Shown here in pieces: positions 44,255 to 55,417 of a stretch of DNA of 64,000 nucleotides; the stretch's first letter is position 1, and every line of letters begins with the position of its first letter. The notes under the pieces are model-generated. The model searched no databases. It was not told the origin of the DNA and saw only the letters and a list, made by a program, of their open reading frames with translations. Source of the stretch: Rachicladosporium sp. CCFEE 5018 (lineage: Eukaryota; Ascomycota; Dothideomycetes; Cladosporiales; Cladosporiaceae); the NCBI GenBank assembly GCA_002077045.2, contig KZ111146.1, forward strand, positions 1,250,212 through 1,314,211, in the 5' to 3' direction. A program made the translations under genes and the position numbers.

Positions 44255-45197
44255 ATGTTTAGTGACGGCTATGGTCTCTGCCATCAGGGCAATCGTACGT
44301 TGAGACGCGTGCGGTTCATACGATGCAGACCTCCTGCTGACCACTTCAACAGATTATCCTACGCCAGATACTCTGATGTGGCAACAAGCTGCTGGCAGCA
44401 CGCAGTCGCTGCAATTACCACACCACCTCCCGCATTCGCTCCTCACACCGCCCTTGCAGATGGGCGAGGTGGCGCAACAGTCGCATCTCCCCACCATCAG
44501 CCCACCCTTTCAATTTAGACAAGGCCCGCATGCAGTACCAACGCCTTGCACGCCGTATCTCTCTACCCCGCGGCCTTCGGGAGGGTCATCATGCCCTAGC
44601 CAGATTGACTATGGCTTCCCTCACGCACCCTCCTATCTTCAGTCCGCTCAGTCCTCGTCGGCGCAATCAACGGGTGTCATGATCACTCCCCAGTCATCAG
44701 ACCTACCCGACGCCGAGTCTGTCCCAGTGGCCAAGTCACCACATATTGCCCCAAGTGCAACGACAGAGGGCCGGTCCAAATCGCGCCGGCCCCCGCTGAA
44801 GCGCACGAGCCGAGAACCATCTACCAAGCCTTCTCGTGTTCCTCACAGTGTTGTCGAGCGCCGTTATCGCAATAATCTCCGTTCCCAGCTCGACACGCTC
44901 ACGTCCAAGGTGCCCGTCCTAAAGGATAACTATCCATGCGCACTCGACATCGAAGACTCGAGCCGCTCGGTCAAGGGCCCGTCGAAGGCCGTTGTCATCT
45001 CCGCCGCGGTCAAGCACATCGAGCGACTTGAAGCAGATAACGTGCGCGCAGCAGACTTCGTGCGCTCTCTGCAGGATCAGATCCAGGGTTTGCAGCGGCT
45101 GGTCCGTTGTGATGAGTGCTCTATCTTACGCTATCTGCAGGGGTTGCAGATGCCTACATTACCTGAGCAAAATCCAGCAGGTCCTCCACGGAGCTAA
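44255..45197 (+). CDS. bHLH transcription factor, SREBP-like
   Basis: Exons 44255-44294 and 44353-45197 are joined over a 58 bp intron (GTACGT...CAACAG) and give 294 residues. The first 150 residues are Ser-, Pro- and Gln-rich. The bHLH domain at about residues 170-245 has basic region HSVVERRYRNNLRSQLDTL, a long loop, and helix 2 SKAVVISAAVKHIERLEADN. The Tyr in the basic region (ERRYRNN) is the hallmark of SREBP-type bHLH factors, which bind both E-box and SRE sites. There are no membrane segments, so it is not a membrane-bound SREBP. A short C-terminal leucine-containing helix follows. Confidence 0.87.
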
Positions 45198-45725
45198 GCT
45201 TAGACATATAATTATACCCAGCAGAACTTGACTGTTCAAATAAGGATTTGCTACCTCGGGGTTCGGCGCGACGGGCCAAGTACAACAGGCAATGGTTCAG
45301 CACAGCCATGGGAAAGGAAAGGGCGATGCCTTATACGCAGGCGTGAAATTCATAGATAACTACTAGAAGCTGTATAAGATCACGAAGGTTACAGCTCGTC
45401 CTAGATACGTCAGCGTAATGGTACATCTCATGGCGAGACATACCTGGTTCGTGTGATGTAGCTCAGTGCCTTCACACGATTGTTCGCCACACTCCATGCA
45501 TCAGCATAGACTCCGTGGCCGCTATGGAGATATGCTTGTCCTCCTCCTGAGAGGACAACACACTAACATAAGTCTGACCACACGATCATGAGACTGGAGA
45601 TCGATGCGCAGCGATTTCAAGGTGCTTGGACCAGCGCCCTGGAAAGCCGTGTCGGAGCGCGATCACTGGACGGGCGAAGCATACTATCCCATATTCTCTT
45701 CGTGTTTATTCTATCATCGTCCGGA
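45198..45725. other. intergenic region
   Basis: Between converging bHLH (+) and RING (-) genes. No gene seen. Confidence 0.4.
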
Positions 45726-46481
45726 TCAAACGCTCATGGATACGGCCGACATCCATATCACCGGGCGGACATCCGACTTGACCTCTGCTTCAGTCCTTCT
45801 TGTCGCCATGGACTGTTGGCACATCGGACATCGGCTGAGCCCTGCTGCGCAAATAGCCTCGAAGCACCCCCAGTGTAAAAAGTGCAAACATGATAGGGAC
45901 GCGATTTCATCATCGTCATCCACGGTCTCCAGACACACTACGCTGCGGGATGTGTGAGCGTTCAGGGATGGATGGGCCAGAGACATGCCGGAAAGCGCTC
46001 ATGCTTACCACAATGGATCTGTTGGCACGAGACCCGGACGCTTTATCGATGTTCTCGAGGCCCAAGTTTTGAAATCCTCGTGCAGGGCAGCATCGACGAT
46101 GCGCTTTGCTGCTTCCTGCTTCCTGTGCTGATGCTGCAAGTGCGCTTCGGCAATCTCTTCGACACTGATTATTGGCGTCAGAACAGGCTTATGTCGGAGT
46201 GCGAACCTGTGGGCATGCTGTCAGCTTCGTTGCATTCTGGATAACGGCTATTGCAGTTCCGTCAGCACTGACAGTGTTAGACACAGGATGCCTAGGACGA
46301 TGAGACCAACACACACCCCGGCGGTGATGGCTGGTGAAGTAGCATAGAGCTTCGTCATCGCTGTAGGCATCCCATCGGTATTTGTTGTCCCGCCACGCGC
46401 GATGACTCCAGGGAGAGCGCCTTCTTCGACTTGTTGTTCTACCTGATTGTACGGAACGAAAGTATATGGAAGGAACGGCAT
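45726..46481 (-). CDS. RING-H2 membrane protein, probable E3 ubiquitin ligase
   Basis: Three exons (46481-46273, 46206-46009, 45942-45726) with two 66 bp introns (GTCAGT...CCACAG and GTAAGC...CCGCAG) give 207 residues. One membrane helix at about residues 50-72 (ITAGVCVGLIVLGILCLTLF) is followed by a helical linker (EEIAEAHLQHQHRKQEAAKR). A complete RING-H2 finger follows, with CVVCLE, CLHFLHWGC and CPMC; the spacing is C-X2-C-X12-C-X1-H-X2-H-X2-C-X10-C-X2-C. The first zinc-binding Cys is created by the splice junction, which strongly supports the model. The architecture resembles small ATL/Goliath-type ligases acting on endomembranes. Substrates are unknown. Confidence 0.85.
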
Positions 46482-47529
46482 GCTGGAAAGCTGGTTTCAG
46501 ATGGCTCTAATGATACCTGGGACGCGGAACACTGGATACTAATAAGATCCATTTCTTGACTTCGTCGCTTCCAATAATGCTATCGGTCGTTAATGTCGAC
46601 ATCCAGCCTTCACCACTCCTTGCCGATGGCACACGTGGAGTGATTGACGGCACCGCACGGCTGCGGACCGAATACCACAAGAGTATCTTCGGGCGACACA
46701 GAATCAGTGGCCTCCCACCTGACGCCCACGGGAGTCATCGCGATGGCAGGTGGCGTGCAAACGGGATGCTGTAGGTACCTTAGCCGCTGCTGCCATGCTG
46801 GGTCGCCTCATGCGCCGAGTGGTATCCGCGCAACGGCCGTCAAGTCATAACACTATGCACGAGTTTTGGTAAGCCACCTGTACAGAACAGGCAGGCTGTT
46901 CCGTAGTGCTGCAGTCTTGCAGGACGTAGAAAAGGGCCATGCTCGTTGACATGGCAGGTCGATGCGCCACGCGGCCGGAAGCGTTCCTAATGCCCCGAGA
47001 TTCCGCAGGAAAGGAACCCCTGCCCGCTAGCGTCCAGCCCAGCAGAGCCTCTTTGGACGTTCTCCCAGTGACATGCCGAAGACGTGTGTGTTCCGGAGTA
47101 CTTGACCGACGTACACAGGCAACATGTTTCATTCTGATGCGCCGTCCTCACACGGACTTCATGATTTTGAGGGTCTGCAAACGATCTGGAGTCCTGAAGT
47201 CAGCAGTCCCGATCTCCGCCTCGTTTCGGCTCAGACACACAGCCGTATGTGCCACTGCTACTTCCTGCAAAGACAGGGCCATCCCCCCATTGGGTTATTA
47301 GCACGGTAAGCCAGTGTCGTGTCCGAAATGCTACGTCGCACGACCTGATCATACTGAGAACGATTGTTCGGCACCTTCGAATGCCACGAGCATTTCGCAC
47401 ATTTCATTTCTGTTAACTAAGCAAGCCCTACATGTGCCACTCCAACGCACCATCGGACATACGTCGCTCACTGGCATCATATGTCTGCTCGGCGTCTCGA
47501 GGGGTCCCTGTCTTTCCATTAAAGGCCAA
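46482..47529. other. intergenic region
   Basis: About 1 kb with only short frames lacking any recognisable feature. Confidence 0.4.
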
Positions 47530-48310
47530 TCAGAAGCTTCCCCTACTGACTTCGAATGACTCCACCGGCACATGAGGCTTCCTGGCTACCTCATCACAGG
47601 TACAACGCGCCTGGCAGCGATGCACGTGATGCTCCCCATCAGTATAGCGGTCTACAAACACCCACTTCAGAAGGCAGCTGCACTCCGGGCAACGCAAAAA
47701 TGTGTTGACATGGGTCGACTCAGCAGCTGGTGTTGTTGGGCTTGAACCTAGACTGCCGGTCTCCTCATTATCGTCGTCGGAATCCAGCGCCGGCATCGGG
47801 GGAAGCGTTGTTGCGTAATTGTGGTCGGACGTCCGCACTGCTGAGGATCTGTCAGTGAGCTTTCGACGAGCCGCACGCATGAGGATTCCCACTTTCTTGC
47901 AGCGATCCTGCGTCTCCGGCACCCGTCACAGCCTCCTTGTCTGGATTATGAATGCTGAGTTGGCCCATGTCCGGGAGCGGACTGACGTCTCGAACGAGAT
48001 CCCGGCTTAGACGCGGCGATGACCAGAGCGCGGAGACAGTATCGACTGGCTTGATGCTCGCACCAACTGCAGAGTGTTCCTCACTGCCGCTGCGGCTGCG
48101 ATTGCGGCTACGGCTTCGCTGTCGTGCATGAAGATGAGCGGGTGGGAAGCCGTGGTATGGGTACTCCCGGTAAGGCATGCTGTGTGGAGGTGCTTCAGGA
48201 GGGTGCCACTGCGGGCACGAGACCCTGTCGTCCGTGCCAGCATAGCCGAATGGCGGGCTGCTGATGAACATGGTACTGTTACGACGCCGCACCCATTCTG
48301 GAACAGACAT
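47530..48310 (-). CDS. Unknown Cys/His-rich protein
   Basis: A two-exon model (48310-47987 and 47907-47530, intron GTCAGT...ACGCAG of 79 nt) gives 233 residues. The family is not recognised. The N-terminal half is rich in Pro and His, then has an Arg/Ser stretch (RQRSRSRNRSRSGSEEHS). The C-terminal part holds a possible zinc site: CPEC with another Cys two residues on, then HHVHRCQARCTC about 20 residues later. The second exon is open and well formed. The splice choice is less certain, as other junctions are conceivable. It lies between the RING gene and the small heat-shock protein gene, all on the minus strand. Confidence 0.5.
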
Positions 48311-49155
48311 TATCAGATCGATGTTTTGGTATGAGTTTCACGGAGGCGTTGAAAGGAAGACAACAGAGTGGAGGATACATAAAGTGGTGGACAGACCCTC
48401 ATATAGGGTACTGTGTGTCACTGGTCAACAGCTACGGTCTAGATGCTCGCCGTGATGTGCCGTCATTCACGTTCGCCTGGGGAGCAATGAAACGCATATC
48501 ACGCCACGTTTCGGAGGGCGGGGAGTGCGTTTGCCACAGAACGAATACGCATGACGCCGGACACAGATGCAAGACCCAGCGAGCAAGTGCGGAAGCATCG
48601 GATTGTCAGATTCCTCTCGCCGTGTCGAGGTGGTCCCACATGCACGGCATAGTGCTACATCGATACGTGCCGAGCGTGTGAAGGACGTACCCGTCTCCGA
48701 AGGGGGCGAGCAACCTCCATCCCATGTACTGACGGCTCACAGCAATCGCTTTCTCCTCAACCGAATAGCAAGGCTGAGATGCAGATATGGGACGGAGGAG
48801 ATGTATAAAGTGGTGTGACATCTCTTCGGACCATCGGAGGCGTTCCGCGAGATCCCCGATCAAGAGAACATCAATTTACCTCCTTCAAGGTCCGACGTGG
48901 TCAGCTCTACGCATCTCTTGATTTGATCCATATGGTCAGGGCATGATCAAGCTTGCGCGCAAGTTGTGCAATAGCGAGCAGCCCGATGAGATTGTCACCC
49001 AGCGCTGAAACGAGGGTGTGAATGACACCGCTTCCACAAATTCTGCGCGGGAATGATTACAACGATGCTGCTCAATCCTAGCTAATTCATGGGATACAAT
49101 CTAACGGAGCCACGAGACAAGACCTGCCAGCTTTCGCGCATTCAATTACGAGCGC
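48311..49155. other. intergenic region
   Basis: No gene supported. It separates the stop of the sHSP gene from the start of the Cys/His-rich gene; both are on the minus strand. Confidence 0.4.
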
Positions 49156-49885
49156 CTAATCGCCCGAAGCGATGTTGACCTTGCCACTACCTTTCGGGAA
49201 ACTGTGCTGCTTCTTCGGCACTTTCAGGCGGAGCAGCCCTCCCTCGAGCTTCGCCTCAAGCTTCTCCATATCAACATCAACCTGCAGAGTAAGTCAGCTT
49301 CAACGAACTGCCGTGAAGTGTCACTCATGGATAGTGTACGTACTGGGAAGTGGAACTCTCGTCGGAAAGCACCAATTCTGCGTTCTCCCAGTATCAGCCA
49401 CGGAGGCAGGTCATCAGCATCCTCCTGCTCGTCCTTGGACTGGAAAATCTTCTTGCTATCGTCTCTGTGGAGCGCCAGTTCGTCTTTCGCGACTCCAGCA
49501 TTGCCGTTCGCACCCTTGGACGAATCCTGATCGTCTGGTCGAGAACCTGGGCGGGTGATGGTGCCGGAAACAACCACAGAACGCCAGCTGATCCAGTTCA
49601 CGCTGACACTTTTGGGATCTTTGACACCAGGAAGTTCGAGATCGACCAGGTAGTGGCTCAGGTTATCGCTGACATCGCAGTCCGGGTGATTAGGGTAGGT
49701 CTTCTGATCCGGCTTCCTGCGTGTGATGCTGCCGAGGAAGGTGTTGTGTTGGTGTAAACGCTCATGAGGGTGATCTGCAAGCTCGGGGAAGGGCTATTGC
49801 TTGGAGTCAGCATGTTCACTGGGCATTCGTTGCGAGTGCTCACAGCTGGAGGTACCTGATCGTAATATATAGGAGCTACCGCCAT
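49156..49885 (-). CDS. Small heat-shock protein (alpha-crystallin/HSP20)
   Basis: Three exons (49885-49844, 49793-49344, 49281-49156) with introns of 50 and 62 bp give 205 residues. The alpha-crystallin domain is split over exons 2 and 3: SHYLVDLELPGVKDPKSVSV, WRSVVVSGTI, then after a charged insertion WLILGERRIGAFRREFHFPV, and in exon 3 DVDMEKLEAKLEGGLLRLKV followed by PKK. The insertion of about 45 residues inside the domain is common in fungal members. It is a cytosolic ATP-independent chaperone. Its start lies only 30 bp from the second assembly gap, so most of the promoter is not in the sequence. Confidence 0.9.
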
Positions 49886-49915
49886 GTCTGTTGGTTGTTG
49901 TACGGTCGATGTCGA

Positions 49916-50015
49916 NNNNNNNNNNNNNNNNNNNNNNNNNNNNNNNNNNNNNNNNNNNNNNNNNNNNNNNNNNNNNNNNNNNNNNNNNNNNNNNNNNNNN
50001 NNNNNNNNNNNNNNN
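49916..50015. other. assembly gap (100 N)
   Basis: Exactly 100 N between the upstream end of the sHSP gene and the middle of a subtilase exon. The sequences on the two sides are unrelated, and the right side matches contig 2 from 18877 on. The join is therefore suspect. Confidence 0.95.
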
Positions 50016-51644
50016 TGCGGTCACCGCTGTCGTGCCGGGTATTCTGGGTGTTGGTATGACCAGTGCCGCTCAGGGCGCGGAGTGGATTCGGTTGCTATCC
50101 GGTGGCAGCAGCGTCGCTCTCAACATCGTTGACCCAGAGGTCGCTCAGCAGTACCCCGTCTCGGCGCCCAACACTGCGACCGGTGGTTTCCTGTCGACCT
50201 ACACGTCTTGGGGACCGAACTACGAGCTCGAGGTGAAGCAGCAGTTCTCCGCTCCCGGAGGCCTGATTCTCTCTGCCTACCCGCTGGACCTGGGCGCATA
50301 TGCTGTGCTTTCCGGCACTTCCATGGCATGTCCTCTGGCTGCCGCAGTCTATGCCCTTGTTAGCGAGGTCCGTGGAACACTCGACCCCAAGGTCCTCGAG
50401 AATGTTATCTCGGCGACAGCGAACCCACAGATCTTTAACGCTGGCGCCGGTAAAACTGCCGACTACCTTGCGCCTGTTCAACAACAAGGTGGTGGCCTAA
50501 TTCAGGCCTTCGACGCCGCTTACACGACCACTGTCCTGAGCGTTTCAAGTCTCAGCTTCAACGATACCGACAACTTTGTCGACACGGCCAACTTCACAAT
50601 CACCAACTTGGCCGATACGGAGGTCACCTACACCCTATCGAACGTCCCAGCTGGCACATTCTACACCCTTAGCACATCGATCTTCCCCGATCCCTTTGTC
50701 AACGAAGTGGCACCAGCCGTTGCCGATATCGAATTCCCTCAGAAGGAGGTCACGGTTCCCGCATCAGGAAGTGTAACAGTCACGATCTACCCCGATCTAC
50801 CTGTCGGCCTAGACGGCTCTCGTCTTCCAGTCTACAGCGGCTATATCGCAATGAACGGCTCCGACGGATCCTCTCTGTCTCTGCCATATCTCGGTGTCGC
50901 TGGCTCGATGATCCGTGCCACGGTCCTAGACACCGCCAACACCTATCTCACGACGACTAAAAGTGCACCGGGCTATGCGCCCGCACCTGGAAACGCAACG
51001 TTCACATTACCGGCAAGCAACGCTACGGCTAGCAATGGCACAGTGTATCCAGCTGTGGTCGTGAGTCTTGCGTTGGGTTCGCCTTACGTTCGTATGGACG
51101 TTGTGCCGTACAAGAATTCGACCTCAAAGGCTCCGTGGCATCACCGCAAGCCCAAGACCACTGAGTTCCTTGGACTGAAGACACTTGGTAAGTCGTTCCT
51201 TCGCACTTCAGCTCACTGCATACCTCCATAAGTGTTTCATCATTGCTGTGCTACTATCAATGTACCCACAAAAGTGGAAAGGTGACGCAGTGTGGAGAAG
51301 AGAGCACGTGTTTGCTGATCTTCTCTCCGTACTGCTTTGCGACTCCGCAGCCGCGGGTGCGCTGGTAGTAGCACAGGAATGCTTCAGACTTGTCGCAGGA
51401 AGAGAGCATGATCACCAGTCAATTACTGACCCGATACCTAGGTAACATCTACGGCTTCCCAGAATACTACGTCCCTCGTGGTGCCACGGTCTCCGGGTGG
51501 GATGGCTTGTTGGCAGACGGTGCTCTAGCGCCGCCTGGAACATACCAGCTAGTCGTCAGTGCGCTGCACATCTTCGGAGACAGCACGGATCTGGCGGATT
51601 ATGATCGCGTGGCTACGGAGCCGTTCACGATTAGATATCAGTAG
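50016..51644 (+). CDS. Subtilisin-like serine protease, 3' part (copy 2)
   Basis: Exons 50016-51187 and 51442-51644 are joined over a 254 bp intron and correspond to residue 435 onward of the intact copy. The catalytic Ser (LSGTSMACP) is present; Asp and His lie on the missing 5' side. Compared with copy 1 there is a 6 bp in-frame insertion (GSRLPVYSG instead of GSPVYSG). The first 900 bp are almost identical to copy 1, whereas the last 250 bp before the intron differ at about one base in six or seven. The gene is truncated by the assembly gap, not necessarily in the genome. Confidence 0.88.
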
Positions 51645-51908
51645 GATCAATGAAGGCATGGAAACGGAGCGATCATGAGCATTTTCGACAGCGATGACTT
51701 CTACGGCAAGGTCAGCCAGTGAACGCAGTGCTAAGCTGAGAATAGCTCTATAATGGCAGAGACGATGCTGTTGATAGTCAAGATAGACACGATCAGATGC
51801 ACGTAGAGTACACCTCTTCATTCGCCTGCCCCAAGGTTCACGAAGTATTGCACATCATCACGCAAGATTCGCAAAAGCAATCTCGCTAATCATCTGTCGT
51901 CCACACAG
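51645..51908. other. intergenic region downstream of subtilase (copy 2)
   Basis: Non-coding, yet almost identical to 20499-20762, more conserved than the adjacent coding exon end. Confidence 0.5.
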
Positions 51909-52155
51909 ACCCGAAGGATGATCTGCTCTATGGCGTGGCCTTCAACGTCAATAACATGAATGGCGATGCGGTTGCAGCATAGAAGATCTGAGGAATGTTA
52001 GCTATAGGAAAGATCTGGCTATCCCGAATGTACCCTATCCCGCGTGATGAGGTGCACTGGACGGGAAAATGCAAAGCTGCAGTGCCAGAGGGTTTTTGTT
52101 GTAAAAGCGTCAGAGTGGTTGCAACGACACCCTTTCGCTACATGTGGTTGACGAT
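51909..52155 (+). pseudogene. Relic of a second subtilase N-terminus (copy 2)
   Basis: Same relic as at 20763, with the same TAG and TGA stops. A few positions are closer to the intact gene (WTGKCKAAVPEG against WTGNSKAAVPEA), so this copy preserves the ancestral state better. No catalytic residues remain. Confidence 0.7.
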
Positions 52156-52695
52156 GCGCTGGCGGTGCTGCCTCCGCGAGCTCTCACAGGATACATGTCC
52201 TCTCGCCGACACTGGAACCATGTGTACACTTTCACAGCGCTGCATACCTCACCGTTCCCCATCACGGGAAGTCGTGGTGAATCATTCTTCTTCGTGTCGC
52301 TTGCATGTCAAGCTTGTCAAGGCGAAGGTAGCTCACGGGTGGCTCCATAATCTATTCACACATCTCCCCTCCAAATTCTATCGTACATGAGCGGAATCCC
52401 CTTCCTTTCCGCCAAACCTCTTCCTCGCCCTCGGACTGTCCCGACATCTCGCTTGACGATCGAAACCATCCCCAAGCGCTCGCAAGGTCACCTCGCACAG
52501 CTCGGCAGTAGCAGGGCAGCGATCGCGGTCATGCTCACGAAGCGCAACAATGCCTCCATGTCCGTCAATTGCCGTGCCGTACGATGAGCATGGTGCAAAA
52601 GCAACGTCGCGGACATCGCTACTCGCTCTGCGCGCCTGCTCTGACGCGAGTTGCGGCGTCAGGCTCTCATCCCGGGACCTGCATTTCAAGCCCGC
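52156..52695. other. intergenic region between relic and TIM44 (copy 2)
   Basis: No confident gene. The frame 52387-52587 (66 codons, MSGIPFLSAKPLPRPRT...) is open here but shifted by one base in copy 1; its family is not recognised. Confidence 0.35.
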
Positions 52696-54420
52696 TCAGA
52701 CATAGTCCCTCGCACTCTTCTGCAGCTCAATAAGCCTCCACCCCCTAGTCTCCGGATTCGCCACCTCCTCCGCAATCCTCGTAACCCCAATAGCATAAGT
52801 AACCTGCTGCACCTTATCCTCCATGCCCGCCATCAACCGCCCCGTCTTCTTCTCCTTATAAACATGCACCTCCTGCGTCCTCGCCATAAGAACAAAAACC
52901 GGCACCGTCCCCGCCTCGCCGCCTTCAAGCATGCGTGCTGAGAGGATGTCCACGTTCCGGATGTCCAGGATGCGGCCGTCGGATTGCAGGCCAGCGGTGG
53001 TGTATTGCGCCATCAAAGCCGAGTAGACGGAGAATTGCGCAGCGGAGAGCCAGAGTTTCAATGTCTCGATGTCGCCTTTTACGTACGCTTCCAGCACTTC
53101 GGGGAGGATGTAGGTGCGCATTTCGTTCAGAAAGGGCTCGAGTTGGAAGTGCGGGTCCATTTCCCGGAAGCGCTTGATGACTTGTGCTGTCTCGTTCTCG
53201 GCGAAGAAGCCAGCGATGCGGTCACTCACACTCCTCGCGGTGGATATAAGCGGGTTCTCAGATTCTTGGTAGACTGATTTCAGGCCGAACAGCCGCTGCA
53301 TGGCGGGCGAGGAGTCGCGGAAATCCCGCCAGGATTCTTTCCATTTGGCGTCCTTGTGGAGTGTGACGTTCGTGCCGGCTTCGGGGTCTTCGTCGTGGAT
53401 CTCGGCTTCTGTGAGCTCGCCGCGGAGGCGCTTTCGACGTTCTCGCTCTTCCCGCTGCCTTTTGCGCTCTTCTTTCTCTGTCCAGCCGCCGTACCGCGCT
53501 GAGGAGCCGTCGTCGATCGTCTCTTTGACGTTCTTGTAGGCTTCTGTTTGGCGGACTGGGCGCGTGACTTTCTCGACGCCGGAGCCGACTGCTGCAGCGC
53601 TGTAGCGGATGCCTTTCACCACTGGGGTGTCCCAGGTCCAGGCGGCGGATTTGCCGATCGCGCCGGCGGTGCCGAGGAGGACTTTTCCTGTGTTTGTGCT
53701 TGCTGCTTCGGCGGCTTTGCTATAAGCCGACTTTGCGCGTTGTACGTTTGGGTTCTGGGTGAAGTCGTGGATGCTGCCTGAGAGCTCTTTGGTGCCTTCG
53801 TTCCAGTCCTTGGACTCCTTGAACTCTTTGTTCAGCGTCTCCATGAAGACTTGCCATGGCGTCTTCTCGCCGTGAGGTGGCGGGGCGGATTCCTCTTTCT
53901 TGGACTTCTTGCCCTCCTCGCCTTCCTTGCCTTCTTCGGCACCCTCTTCTTCCTGCCTCTTTTCCTGCTCTTCTTGCCGTCGGAAGTGCTCTTGTGCTTC
54001 TGCTCGTGACTTCGCAAATGCCTCCTCGGCGGCACTTGGACCAGACTGCTCGGGAGCTGCTTTCACGGGTTCTGCCTCGGGCTCAGCCTTCTTAGGCTGC
54101 TCCGCCGGCCGTCCACCCTGTGCTGCTGCATTCTCCCTCGCCCTCGCTTCTCGCATCTCCTTGAACGAGACATGCCGTATTCCCGAGACCGCGCCGGGTC
54201 TCAACGACGGAGGGAGAAAATGTGATGTGAGTGCGAAGGGTGGGGGTTGTGTTGCATCTGTTACATGCCGTCGTCGAAGTGATGGCCTTGTGTATTGTCG
54301 TATATTCGCGTCTATCCGTCGGTATGCAGCAGTGCGGCCATACTGTATTACATTTCGAGATGAGGCGTGCAAGCCTCGAGATACGCCTCTCGCCCGCGCT
54401 GTCAGCGCAGATGTGCTCAT
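52696..54420 (-). CDS. tim44: TIM44, mitochondrial import inner membrane translocase subunit (copy 2)
   Basis: A single exon of 574 residues, exactly the length of copy 1, starting at the corresponding ATG (54420). The presequence, charged coiled region and Tim44 domain are intact. Amino-acid differences cluster in the presequence (RPSLRRRHVTDATQPP against APSLGQRHVADATPSP) and the acidic linker; the C-terminal domain is essentially identical although the DNA there has many silent differences, a sign of purifying selection on both copies. Confidence 0.94.
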   Translation of the reverse strand: MSTSALTARARGVSRGLHASSRNVIQYGRTAAYRRIDANIRQYTRPSLRRRHVTDATQPPPFALTSHFLPPSLRPGAVSGIRHVSFKEMREARARENAAAQGGRPAEQPKKAEPEAEPVKAAPEQSGPSAAEEAFAKSRAEAQEHFRRQEEQEKRQEEEGAEEGKEGEEGKKSKKEESAPPPHGEKTPWQVFMETLNKEFKESKDWNEGTKELSGSIHDFTQNPNVQRAKSAYSKAAEAASTNTGKVLLGTAGAIGKSAAWTWDTPVVKGIRYSAAAVGSGVEKVTRPVRQTEAYKNVKETIDDGSSARYGGWTEKEERKRQREERERRKRLRGELTEAEIHDEDPEAGTNVTLHKDAKWKESWRDFRDSSPAMQRLFGLKSVYQESENPLISTARSVSDRIAGFFAENETAQVIKRFREMDPHFQLEPFLNEMRTYILPEVLEAYVKGDIETLKLWLSAAQFSVYSALMAQYTTAGLQSDGRILDIRNVDILSARMLEGGEAGTVPVFVLMARTQEVHVYKEKKTGRLMAGMEDKVQQVTYAIGVTRIAEEVANPETRGWRLIELQKSARDYV

Positions 54421-54652
54421 GCTATGTCCACAGATCCCAATATACACCTCAATATACCCTCCACTCCAGATGTCCAGATCTCCAGTGAATCGTTTAGCAG
54501 AGTGTGGGAGAAGTAGTTGAAATGTAAAAGTTGATGGCGTAGCATAATGGGTGCGCATCGAACCCTCGGCTTTTTACGGAGGTCTTCGCCGCATACAGAA
54601 GCATACCCTACTAACACATAGATCTTCTGAGCACACAACACCCATACCGATC
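54421..54652. promoter_or_regulatory. shared divergent promoter of TIM44 and uS11m (copy 2)
   Basis: 232 bp between start codons, nearly identical to 23283-23513 apart from a few substitutions and a 1 bp length difference. Confidence 0.6.
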
Positions 54653-55417
54653 ATGGCCTCCGTGATACCCCACCGACGCGCTGCGACCTACATCTGCGCC
54701 TCCTGCCGCCACCGCCTCACCCCTCCCCACCCCTCCCGCCGCACGTTCTCCACCAACCCCCCCTCCTTCGCCGAAGACTCCTCCATAGCCTCCCTCTTCA
54801 ACCCGGCCCAACGCACCCAATCCTCCACCAACAAGCGCCGCGGCTTCAGTCTACCCTCCGCCTCAAATATTCGCCCTGCACCCTCGTCCCTAATAGCTGC
54901 CATAGATGGCCCCTCCTCGGTAGCCCAAGCCCAAATCCTCGAAGAGTCCCGGAACTTAGGAACACGAGACGACCAACCACACAGACTACATGTGCTAGCA
55001 ACGAAACACAATACGCACTTGACTTTTGTACAGCCGCCGCGGCCGGCGAGTCAGACAGCAAGCTCTGGCATAAGCGCAACAAACTCCTCCGCCACGGACC
55101 AAAGGAAAGTCGTCGACGTCCTCCTCTCCCTCTCCGCCGGAAACATCGGGTTCCGCAAAGCTGGACGGGGGAGCTACGATGCAGCGTATCAGCTCACGGC
55201 GTTCGTGCTGAAGCAGATCCAGGAGAAGGGGATGTTGAGGGATATGTCTAAGTTGGAGGTTGTGATGAGGGGGTTCGGAGCGGGGAGGGAGGCGGTCACG
55301 AAGGTGTTGTTGGGGAGTGAGGGGAGGGGGGTGCGGGATCGGATTAGTGCTGTGAAAGATGCGACGAGGTTGAAGATTGGGGGCACGAGGAGTCCGAGGC
55401 CGAGGAGGCTGGGGTGA
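54653..55417 (+). CDS. mrps18: Mitochondrial ribosomal protein uS11m (copy 2)
   Basis: A single exon of 254 residues, with the same start and stop as copy 1 and only a few amino-acid differences (for example SLPSASNIRP against SPPSASNTRP). The uS11 core (LLSLSAGNIGFRKAGRGSYD, VVMRGFGAGREAV) is identical. DNA identity with copy 1 drops sharply after about 55188, inside the exon. Confidence 0.93.
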   Translation: MASVIPHRRAATYICASCRHRLTPPHPSRRTFSTNPPSFAEDSSIASLFNPAQRTQSSTNKRRGFSLPSASNIRPAPSSLIAAIDGPSSVAQAQILEESRNLGTRDDQPHRLHVLATKHNTHLTFVQPPRPASQTASSGISATNSSATDQRKVVDVLLSLSAGNIGFRKAGRGSYDAAYQLTAFVLKQIQEKGMLRDMSKLEVVMRGFGAGREAVTKVLLGSEGRGVRDRISAVKDATRLKIGGTRSPRPRRLG

